Assembly: GCA_021769545.1 (NCBI GenBank)
Contig: JAETSS010000088.1
Span: 1-7,607, forward strand
From: Eubacterium sp.
GTDB taxonomy: Bacteria; Bacillota_A; Clostridia; Peptostreptococcales; Anaerovoracaceae
Direction of reading: 5' to 3'
DNA length: 7,607 nt
Shown: positions 1 through 5,446 of the stretch, piece after piece
Layout: each line of letters starts with the position of its first letter
Position numbering within the stretch: position 1 is the first letter of the stretch
Translations under genes and position numbers: made by a program
The notes under the pieces: model-generated
The model's input: only the letters and a program-made list of their open reading frames with translations
What the model was told of the DNA's origin: nothing
Database searches by the model: none

Positions 1-347
1 AGAACACTGCATTTATAAACTTCTATGCGGCGGAGGAAACGGCAAACGATGAAGCTGAAAGTTTTTTGAAAGCATATCAGAAAAAATACGGAAAGGACAG
101 TGTACCGGAGGATGGAGTGGCATTGGGCTATGATGCGTATGTTATTGCGCTGGACGCCATAGATAAGGCCGATGACGATGCTACATGCGAGGCAATAAAA
201 GATGTGCTGAAGGGGCAGAATAAGTTCAAGGGAGCGTCGGGCGAGATCACCTTCAATTCGATGGGAGATCCTATCAAAACTGCATATATAAGCACATGGA
301 AAGGCAGCAGGGTCGTTTCCGTTTATACGATGGAGCCGCTGGTTTAA
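1..347 (+). CDS. ABC transporter substrate-binding protein, C-terminal part (branched-chain amino acid type)
   Basis: This is the last 114 codons of a gene that starts left of the window. The first complete codon is at base 3, no in-frame stop precedes it, and the TAA is at 345-347. A TTG at 66 could be mistaken for a start, but the frame is open and protein-like upstream of it (NTAFINFYAAEE...). The segment VPEDGVALGYDAYVIALDAI, followed by KGASGEITFNSMGDPIKTAYI, is typical of the C-terminal lobe of type 1 periplasmic-binding proteins of the LivJ family. In Firmicutes these are lipid-anchored outside the membrane and feed amino acids to LivHMGF-type permeases. The lipoprotein signal and most of the ligand pocket lie outside the window. 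No transporter genes follow, so the binding protein is probably the last gene of its operon. The family call is firm; the substrate is inferred. Confidence 0.85.
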   Translation, partial: NTAFINFYAAEETANDEAESFLKAYQKKYGKDSVPEDGVALGYDAYVIALDAIDKADDDATCEAIKDVLKGQNKFKGASGEITFNSMGDPIKTAYISTWKGSRVVSVYTMEPLV

Positions 348-417
348 AATAATACAGGTCATAAAACATTCATATATTATGAAGTATTGAAGATAATAAA
401 TAATAAAGGAGAAAAAA

Positions 418-642
418 ATGGAACAGAAAATCAAAGATGCGTTAGATCAGATAAGACCGTTTTTACAGAGAGACGGAGGAGATATCGAGTTTGTTGAATA
501 CACAGACGACAATATCGTAAAAGTAAGACTGCAGGGACATTGTGCCGGCTGCCCTGGCGCACAGATGACCATCAAAGGTGTGGTGGAAAAGATCTTAAAG
601 GAAAGCTATCCTGAGGTAGCAGGAGTAGAGGCAGTTCTGTAG
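418..642 (+). CDS. NifU C-terminal-domain (Nfu-type) Fe-S cluster scaffold protein
   Basis: This 74-residue protein consists of a single NifU C-terminal domain. The conserved signature is visible: an N-terminal helix with IRPFLQRDGGDIEFVEY, then HCAGCPGAQMTIKGVVE with the CxxC pair at Cys42 and Cys45, and the ending YPEVAGVEAV. In this family two monomers share a 4Fe-4S cluster bound by the CxxC cysteines and pass it to apo-enzymes in the cytosol. The length is normal for stand-alone Firmicute Nfu proteins. The start is well set by AAAGGAG at 405-411, six bases before the ATG. The TAG stop is only 3 nt before the next gene, so the two are probably co-transcribed and perhaps translationally coupled. 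I see no clear terminator between the preceding binding-protein gene and this one. An AT-rich TATTAT at 375-380 could be a -10 element, but it has no convincing -35. Confidence 0.93.
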   Translation: MEQKIKDALDQIRPFLQRDGGDIEFVEYTDDNIVKVRLQGHCAGCPGAQMTIKGVVEKILKESYPEVAGVEAVL

Positions 643-645
643 GAT

Positions 646-1902
646 ATGAAATTACTGGATAATGTCAATAACGCGATAGAAAGAAACAAGACAGAGATGC
701 TTACATCTCTGTCTAATCTTATATCTATCCCAAGTGTAGCAGTGGATACGGAGGGCAGTAAGCCTTTTGGGGAAAACGTCCATGAGGCTTTCATGTACAT
801 GCTGTCACTTGCGGAAAAGGAAGGCTTTGAGACCTATAATGCAGACAACTTCGGAGGGCATATAGACTTTAAGGGAACGGAAGAAGGAGTCGTCGGCATA
901 GTGGGACATCTCGATGTCGTGCCCGAAGGCGATGGCTGGGACCATGAGCCTTATAAAAGCGAGATAGTTGATGGAAAGCTTTACGGCAGGGGTTCCATAG
1001 ATGATAAGGGGCCTGTCATGGCGTCTTTTTATGCCATGAAGGCGTTGAAGGACTGTGGTTACAAGCCGAAGAGGACCATAAGACTGATACTGGGACTTGA
1101 CGAGGAGACCAACTGGAAGGGGATGCATCATTACCTTGAGCATGTGGAAAGTCTTCCGGATTTTGGTTTCACGCCTGACGGCGATTTTCCTGCCATCCAC
1201 GGGGAAAAGGGCATATTGGTATTTGAAATAGCCAAAAAATTCAACGGCGTCTCCGCCAAGGGACTTGAGCTGAGCTCTTTAAAGGGAGGCACGGCTGCAA
1301 ACGCTGTTGCGGGCTCTGCCAGAGCGGTACTACATGACAGCATGGGGACAGGCTATGACAGGATAAAAGAGCAGGTGGCGGCTTTTCGCGATGAAAAGGG
1401 CTGCAGGATAAACTGCAAAGGAATAGGAAAGAGCTTTGAAATAACGGTCCAGGGCGTTCCGGCTCACGGTGCAAAACCGGAATGCGGGAAGAATGCCATT
1501 TCCATAATGATGGAATTCCTCGGGAGGCTCAATTTCGCCAATGAAGATACCAATGATTTTATCAACTTTTACAACGGCTGCATAGGATACGACCTCCACG
1601 GGGAGCGTATCGGCTGACATCAGCAGGATCCTATATATATTCCGGCGGAAGATCCGCTCATCGTGACGCTTATGGATATATATAGGAAGCATACGGGAGA
1701 TGAAGGAAGCGAGCCGCTGGTGATCGGCGGCGGAACATATGCCAGAGCCATGAAAAACGTCGTGGCATTCGGCGCGATGTTCCCGGGAGATCCCGATATG
1801 TGTCATCAGATAAACGAATATATCCCGGTGGAAAATCTGGTGAAGCTGGCCGAGATATACGCCGAAGCCGTATACAGATTATCGGAGCTTGAACAGGGCT
1901 AA
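646..1902 (+). pseudogene. M20 family dipeptidase (PepV/Sapep type), interrupted by in-frame TGA with an internal deletion
   Basis: The N-terminal part (646-1617) and C-terminal part (1618-1902) are in the same frame, separated by TGA at 1615-1617. All usual M20 metal and catalytic residues of the N-terminal catalytic domain are present: His88 and Asp90 in GHLDVVPEGDGW, Asp119 in GRGSIDDKGP, Glu153-Glu154 in LDEETNWKG, and Asp178 in FTPDGDFP. The lid domain follows, with AHGAKPECGKNA. After the stop come HQQDPIYIPAEDPLI, GGGTYARAMKN, FGAMFPGDPDMCHQINEY (final metal-ligand His) and the terminal helix. PepV-like enzymes are about 460-480 residues, but this reading spans only 418 codons. From memory of the family, about 60 residues are missing between HGERIG and HQQDP, namely the last lid strands and the return to the catalytic domain. 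One in-frame deletion would explain both the gap and the TGA. The start ATG lies 3 nt after the upstream stop and has no strong ribosome-binding site of its own. A product ending at 1617 would lack the last metal ligand. An assembly error cannot be excluded. Confidence 0.85.
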
Positions 1903-1912
1903 AAACATACAG

Positions 1913-1979
1913 AAAAAGGAGCATTAAAGCGGTAATAAATGGGACATAAAACCGCAAAACTTGACAAATGCTCCTTTTT
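1913..1979 (+). terminator. Terminator-like long stem-loop after the dipeptidase gene
   Basis: A perfect 13-bp inverted repeat pairs 1913-1925 (AAAAAGGAGCATT) with 1967-1979 (AATGCTCCTTTTT) and ends in a run of six T. The 41-nt loop holds a further 5-bp pair, GCGGT at 1929-1933 with ACCGC at 1951-1955. The stem starts 10 nt after the TAA of the M20 gene, where a rho-independent terminator is expected. The loop is larger than in a typical terminator, and its distal part contains a TTGACA promoter hexamer, so the stretch may serve two purposes. Confidence 0.6.
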
Positions 1980-1988
1980 TGTTATTAT
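1961..1988 (+). promoter_or_regulatory. Near-consensus sigma-A promoter for the G5/3D gene
   Basis: TTGACA at 1961-1966 is separated by 16 nt from TATTAT at 1983-1988. The -35 is a perfect consensus hexamer and the -10 has five of six bases. Transcription would start around 1994-1996, giving a leader of about 180 nt before the ATG at 2177. The spacer overlaps the 3' arm of the terminator-like stem, so the DNA that ends one transcript also carries the promoter for the next. Confidence 0.7.
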
Positions 1989-2003
1989 GAAGAAGACATC
2001 GCC
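1977..2003 (+). repeat. 27-nt direct repeat, copy 1
   Basis: Copy 1 matches 2101-2127 at 25 of 27 positions. The differences are at 1984 (A against C) and 1992 (G against T). It overlaps the T-run of the terminator-like stem and the -10 element. It ends in AAGACATCGCC, whose GAAGACATC (1992-2000) pairs perfectly with GATGTCTTC (2007-2015). Confidence 0.85.
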
Positions 2004-2176
2004 AAAGATGTCTTCGGAATATCAACAAAAGCACCTTGCGAAGCGTCGCTCCCTGTGAGCGGCAAATGTGCATAGGAATCCTGGATTCCGTCATGCATGC
2101 TTTTGTTCTTATGAATAAGACATCGCCTTCACTGGCAGGATTCGGGCGATTTAAAACATATATTTAGGGGAACAGT
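1989..2176 (+). promoter_or_regulatory. Structured 5' leader of the G5/3D gene, candidate cis-regulatory RNA
   Basis: This gene-free leader is rich in helices. The pairs that can be read are: a local hairpin 1992-2000 with 2007-2015 (9 bp, loop GCCAAA); a 10-bp outer stem AACAAAAGCA (2024-2033) with TGCTTTTGTT (2098-2107); and, inside it, CGCTC/GAGCG (2047-2051/2057-2061), TGCAT/ATGCA (2069-2073/2093-2097) and GGAATC/GATTCC (2075-2080/2084-2089). Downstream, ATCGCC (2122-2127) can pair with GGCGAT (2145-2150). AAGACATC in the second repeat copy (2117-2124) can instead pair with GATGTCTT (2007-2014), which gives mutually exclusive folds. I do not recognise a known riboswitch. In particular, the conserved core blocks of the c-di-AMP ydaO class, which often precedes wall-hydrolase genes, are absent. 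The ribosome-binding site AGGGGAA (2166-2172) sits five bases before the ATG. Confidence 0.5.
2101..2127 (+). repeat. 27-nt direct repeat, copy 2
   Basis: This is the second copy of the 1977-2003 sequence, 124 nt downstream. Like copy 1 it begins in the T-rich 3' arm of a stem-loop (2024-2033/2098-2107) and ends in AAGACATCGCC. Its tail can pair upstream with 2007-2014 or downstream with 2145-2150. Confidence 0.85.
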
Positions 2177-3820
2177 ATGAAGATAAACATAAAGGATATA
2201 TTTGAAAAGGAAGGCAGTCCGGGAGCGCATACCAACAGTCGGCTGGATGTCGATGAGGTCTTCGCCGAGGCGCTGTCAGCCGATGAGAAGGAAGCCGATA
2301 CAGCACAGGCCGCCGTTGAGTCGGAGACAAGTGGTTCAGATCCGACGACCGAAACGGACGCAGCTTCTCATACGGAGGCAGAGGAGCCTGCTGTTGCATC
2401 TGAAATACATTCACCGAAGGATGATGGATCGACGCAGGAAAGCGTATCAGAGTCGGAGTCCAGCCAGGAGCCGGAGCAGAACGCAGATTCATCGCAGGAT
2501 CAGCAGGAACGTGAGCCTGCGTCCGAAGCACCTCAGACATCAGAGAGTGAAAATGATCTGCAGCCGGAGCAGAATGCAGAAGAAGAAACCGAACCCGGAA
2601 TTTCGGACGAAAATGAATCAGCGGAAACAGAATCGTTAGGATCCGAAGCTGAAAAAATCGATGCTGCAGAGAAAGACACCGAAGCAGTTCAGGAACCTTC
2701 CGGCATCCCAGGGGAGCAGGCGGCAGACGAGTCTGAGCATGAAACTGTTGCGGCTGCGGCTGAGCCTGACAAGGCCAATGCAGTTGAACCTGAATCGAAC
2801 GATACCAGGTCCGAAGCAGAAGATGCAGTCTCCGAAGACGTGCAGGTCAAAACCCACGAAACAAAACGCTTTGCATTTTCCAAAGAATACGGCTGGCCGG
2901 CAGGCATAACGGCGGCTTTCATAGCCATAATCATGCTGGTGATCGTATACACAACGATGATCCCAAGGGAAGTCAATGCTACCATCAACGGAGAGGAATT
3001 TGAGTTTTCCAGCAAGTCCCATACCGTAGAAGGCTTTCTTGAGGAAGAGGACATTGCATTTTGTGAAGACGATTATATATCGATGCCCCTTGAGACATTT
3101 ATATATGACGGCATAGAGATCGAGATAAATCACGCGACGGATTTTACCGTTACGGCCGACGGGAAGACTAAAAAGTACAAATCCCTTGCCAACACCGTCG
3201 AAGGAGCTCTAAAGGATGTCGACGTGAAGGTAGGCGAAAAGGACATCGTCGAACCGGGCATGGATTCTCTTTTGGCAAAAAATATGAATATCGTAATAAA
3301 GAGAGTGGAGATCAAAGAAGAAGTCGTCGAAGAGGAAGTAGCGTTCAAGACGGTCACCAAGGATGACAGTTCTATCGACGAAGGAACTACAAAGGTAGTG
3401 ACAGAAGGCGTCAAAGGAAAGGACAAGGTCACGTACGAGATAACTTACATAGACGGTAAAGAGTCTTCGCGTAAGGAGGTCGCCAGAGAAACGGTGACTG
3501 CTGCAGTCGACAAGGTAGTCGCCAACGGCACGAGGATAAGCTTTAACGGACGATCGTACAGCAGGAAGCTGGTCGTAAAGGCGTACGCATACACAGGCGG
3601 AGGAAGGACCGCGATGGGTACGAGGGCCAGAGTCGGGGAGATCGCCGTCGATCCCAGCGTCATTCCGCTTGGAAGCAATGTGTACATAGAAGGCGTTGGC
3701 GCGAGACGTGCAGAGGATACAGGCGGAAATATCAAGGGCAATACCATAGACATATATATGGATACCCAGTCGCAGTGCATAAACTGGGGAGCGAGATACG
3801 TCACCATATATATCCAGTGA
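2177..3820 (+). CDS. Membrane-anchored G5 and 3D domain cell-wall protein (YabE-like)
   Basis: This 547-residue protein has a single membrane helix at about 242-262 (AGITAAFIAIIMLVIVYTTM). Residues 1-235 are predicted to be cytoplasmic and disordered. They are extremely rich in Glu, Ser, Ala and Gln, with a basic patch (KTHETKRFAFSK) just before the helix that supports an N-in topology. Outside the membrane come two DUF348 (ubiquitin-like) repeats at about 265-318 and 320-376, a G5 domain at about 377-452 and a C-terminal 3D domain at about 463-547. The 3D signature aspartates are visible: Asp492 in AVDPSVIPLG, Asp514 in AEDTGG and Asp525 in NTIDIYMD. DUF348-G5-3D proteins such as YabE are wall-associated and related to resuscitation factors. 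The 3D fold is shared with MltA-type lytic transglycosylases, so a role in peptidoglycan cleavage is likely but inferred. The start at 2177 is supported by AGGGGAA at 2166-2172. The gene stands alone, behind its own promoter and a long leader. Confidence 0.92.
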   Translation: MKINIKDIFEKEGSPGAHTNSRLDVDEVFAEALSADEKEADTAQAAVESETSGSDPTTETDAASHTEAEEPAVASEIHSPKDDGSTQESVSESESSQEPEQNADSSQDQQEREPASEAPQTSESENDLQPEQNAEEETEPGISDENESAETESLGSEAEKIDAAEKDTEAVQEPSGIPGEQAADESEHETVAAAAEPDKANAVEPESNDTRSEAEDAVSEDVQVKTHETKRFAFSKEYGWPAGITAAFIAIIMLVIVYTTMIPREVNATINGEEFEFSSKSHTVEGFLEEEDIAFCEDDYISMPLETFIYDGIEIEINHATDFTVTADGKTKKYKSLANTVEGALKDVDVKVGEKDIVEPGMDSLLAKNMNIVIKRVEIKEEVVEEEVAFKTVTKDDSSIDEGTTKVVTEGVKGKDKVTYEITYIDGKESSRKEVARETVTAAVDKVVANGTRISFNGRSYSRKLVVKAYAYTGGGRTAMGTRARVGEIAVDPSVIPLGSNVYIEGVGARRAEDTGGNIKGNTIDIYMDTQSQCINWGARYVTIYIQ

Positions 3821-3898
3821 TCCGGCGGAGCTGCCTGAGATCGCACCGGAGGATTTTGCCAAAACAGAGTATATACAAATATAGATATGTAAATAGAG

Positions 3899-3995
3899 AG
3901 GCTGTCGCCTTAAGAACAGAACAGACGTGATATAGCGGTTACAAGCTTTTGCGGTATACTATATCACGTCTGTAAATTTCTTAGTGCGGCAGCCT
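3899..3995. repeat. 97-nt nested palindrome between convergent genes, likely bidirectional terminator or palindromic repeat
   Basis: The outer arms 3899-3916 and 3978-3995 pair over 18 positions: 15 Watson-Crick, two G-T and one mismatch. After a 4x4 internal loop, a perfect 15-bp stem pairs 3921-3935 with 3959-3973, leaving a 23-nt apical loop. It lies between the 3' ends of the G5/3D gene (+) and the AlaX gene (-), where a shared terminator is expected. The T-runs beyond the arms are short (TTT at 3995-3997 on the + strand). A dispersed palindromic repeat or small MITE is therefore an alternative. I see no target-site duplication. Confidence 0.65.
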
Positions 3996-4023
3996 TTGTG
4001 CATATGCAGGGAAATGATTCACA

Positions 4024-5256
4024 TCAGCGGAGATGCTTCCTTACGAGGTCTGCAAAGAGCTTCGCATCGTCGTCCTTTGAGAAGATGGCCCTGGCGGAGA
4101 TCTTGTTGCCGCCGCCTTTGCCCTGATAGAAGGACGCGTATTCTTTTACAAGTGCTCCGCAATTGACGGAACCGTCGGAAAGCAGCACGTATGATGTGTT
4201 TTTTGCGGCATACAGCATTATCAGCTTTTGGCAGTTGCCCATGTAGCGTTTGCCCATGTTGAAGGCGTCGTCGATGCTCAGATGCTCCAGCGTATACACC
4301 GCGACGTTTTCATCGGAGCCGGCCAGCAGAGCATCCAGCTTTGCACATTCGCTGTCTATAAGCGCGTTTTTTATATGGTAGAGCTCATCTTTGGCAGCTG
4401 CCAGCTTTTCCTCCTGGGCCCTCAGCTTTTCAGGGAAGTCCTCGATGGAGGAGGAATATTTATTGGAAAGCTCCGTGAGTATGTCGTGCTTTCGGTCGTA
4501 ATCGTCAAGGGCGCGCTGCCCTGCTTCGAAATATATCCTGAACATGCCTTTGTACTTTTCCACTTTATATATCTTTATCAGTCCTACCTGCCCCGCCGAG
4601 CTTGGATGAGTACCGCAGCAGGCTACGCAGTCAGCGGCGTTTTCTATTGAACCTACGGAAACTATCGATATGTCCTCATCGAAGGCGAGGGCCTTTCGAA
4701 GCGGCATTTTTTCCGCCTCCTCTCTGGAATCGAACCGCATTACAGTTACGGGAGCGTCGGACCAGATGACTTCGTTGGCCTTTTTTTCCGCGGCAAGGGT
4801 GTCGTGATATGTTATCTCGGTCACTTCCGGTTTTTCTTCTAGGGAAATGTCGATGGTCATGTAATCGTGACCCATGTGAAAGCCTCTGTTGATGCCGCCG
4901 AACATGCTGAAAAATATCCCCGACAGTATGTGTTCACCGCAGTGGCGCTGCATGTTGTCAAAGCGCCTGTCCCAGTCGAGAGAGCATTTGACGGAGGTCC
5001 CGGGCTTCAGGCTCTCCCCGGCGTCAGAGGAGACCGTATGGTAGACCTCGTCGCCTTTTTCCTGCACATCCGTCACCTTGAATGTATCCATATATCCGGT
5101 ATCGCAGCTCTGTCCGCCTCCTTCCGGGAAGAACGCCGTCCTGTCCAGGGTGATTAGCAGCTCATGCTCGTTTTTCTCCGATGGGACCACCGATGTTACC
5201 GTGGCTTCCCATTCCTTTAAATAAGTATCCTGTTGGTATAATTTTGTTATTTTCAT
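4024..5256 (-). CDS. alaX: Alanyl-tRNA editing protein, AlaX long type (tRNA-SAD and DHHA1 domains)
   Basis: This 410-residue protein is related to the editing half of alanyl-tRNA synthetase and lacks the aminoacylation domain. It carries the N-terminal beta-barrel motif TAFFPEGGGQSCDTG (about 40-54), then the tRNA-SAD zinc site with HCGEH (His105, His109) and CCGTH (Cys213, His217). A charged coiled-coil stretch follows at about 270-300, then a DHHA1 region ending GKGGGNKISARAIFS (about 379-393). All four zinc ligands are present, so it should be active. The family hydrolyses Ser-tRNA(Ala), and often Gly-tRNA(Ala), in trans in the cytosol, preventing mistranslation. The domain order and length fit the long AlaX form. 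I chose the ATG at 5256 because AGGAG lies seven bases upstream at 5264-5268 on the minus strand. The frame extends nine codons further, to a TTG at 5283, but that would put the ribosome-binding site inside the gene. It is convergent with the G5/3D gene and divergent from the amidase gene. Confidence 0.93.
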   Translation of the reverse strand: MKITKLYQQDTYLKEWEATVTSVVPSEKNEHELLITLDRTAFFPEGGGQSCDTGYMDTFKVTDVQEKGDEVYHTVSSDAGESLKPGTSVKCSLDWDRRFDNMQRHCGEHILSGIFFSMFGGINRGFHMGHDYMTIDISLEEKPEVTEITYHDTLAAEKKANEVIWSDAPVTVMRFDSREEAEKMPLRKALAFDEDISIVSVGSIENAADCVACCGTHPSSAGQVGLIKIYKVEKYKGMFRIYFEAGQRALDDYDRKHDILTELSNKYSSSIEDFPEKLRAQEEKLAAAKDELYHIKNALIDSECAKLDALLAGSDENVAVYTLEHLSIDDAFNMGKRYMGNCQKLIMLYAAKNTSYVLLSDGSVNCGALVKEYASFYQGKGGGNKISARAIFSKDDDAKLFADLVRKHLR

Positions 5257-5298
5257 TTTTTTGACTCCTGTAAAAAACCGCAACTATATTAATAAAAG

Positions 5299-5325
5299 TT
5301 TATATACCCGCGGCAAAAAAGTCAA
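5299..5325 (-). promoter_or_regulatory. Possible promoter of the AlaX gene
   Basis: Reading the minus strand, TTGACT (5325-5320) is followed after 15 nt by TATAAA (5304-5299), about 40 nt before the ATG at 5256. The hexamers are good but the spacing is short. An overlapping TATATA at 5306-5301 would be only 13 nt away. It is the best candidate in the divergent region. Confidence 0.4.
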
Positions 5326-5333
5326 ATAAAATA

Positions 5334-5363
5334 CTGTTAAAAATTAAAAAAGTGTTTTATAAT
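5334..5363 (+). promoter_or_regulatory. Possible promoter of the amidase gene
   Basis: A perfect TATAAT -10 sits at 5358-5363, in AT-rich DNA about 84 nt before the ATG at 5447. The -35 position (around 5334-5340, CTGTTAA) matches the consensus poorly. The promoter may need an activator or be read by an alternative sigma factor. The start would be near 5370, giving a leader of about 75 nt. Confidence 0.4.
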
Positions 5364-5400
5364 AGGTGCAGGATAATTAATTTGCTGTCATAAAAACGAT

Positions 5401-5440
5401 CTCGCATAAATAAAATCCATTAAGGATATTTGCGAGGTGG
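5401..5440 (+). promoter_or_regulatory. Leader hairpin overlapping the amidase ribosome-binding site
   Basis: CTCGCA (5401-5406) pairs with TGCGAG (5431-5436), and the inner ATCC (5415-5418) pairs with GGAT (5424-5427) around the loop ATTAA. The 3' arm covers the beginning of the ribosome-binding site GAGGTGG (5434-5440), which lies six bases before the ATG. If the hairpin forms, it would partly mask the site and damp translation. The internal loop makes it only moderately stable. Confidence 0.4.
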
Positions 5441-5446
5441 ATCATC

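Noticed and set aside
1663..1902. Independent small gene made of the C-terminal dipeptidase fragment
   Set aside because: There is no Shine-Dalgarno site before the GTG at 1663 or the ATG at 1672, and the fragment is the natural continuation of the upstream M20 frame. It is treated as part of one broken gene.
1989..2176. c-di-AMP (ydaO) riboswitch before the G5/3D gene
   Set aside because: The gene context is right and an ATCGCC/GGCGAT pair exists, but the conserved core blocks of that class (such as GGGGAACC and the late CAGCUAACC-type block) are not present.
2202..3133. Alternative-frame open frames over the acidic part of the G5/3D gene (e.g. 2202-2639 +, 2636-3133 -)
   Set aside because: They arise from the biased Glu/Ser/Gln codons of the real frame; their translations are Arg-rich or hydrophobic nonsense without domains or ribosome-binding sites.
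4228..5157. Plus-strand open frames opposite AlaX (4228-4650, 4867-5157)
   Set aside because: The minus strand encodes all AlaX motifs with intact zinc ligands. The plus-strand frames have no start signals or family features.
5257..5283. Earlier TTG start for the AlaX gene at 5283
   Set aside because: The AGGAG at 5264-5268 would fall inside the gene, whereas it is ideally spaced for the ATG at 5256. The extra residues (MRFFTGVKK) do not look like family sequence.
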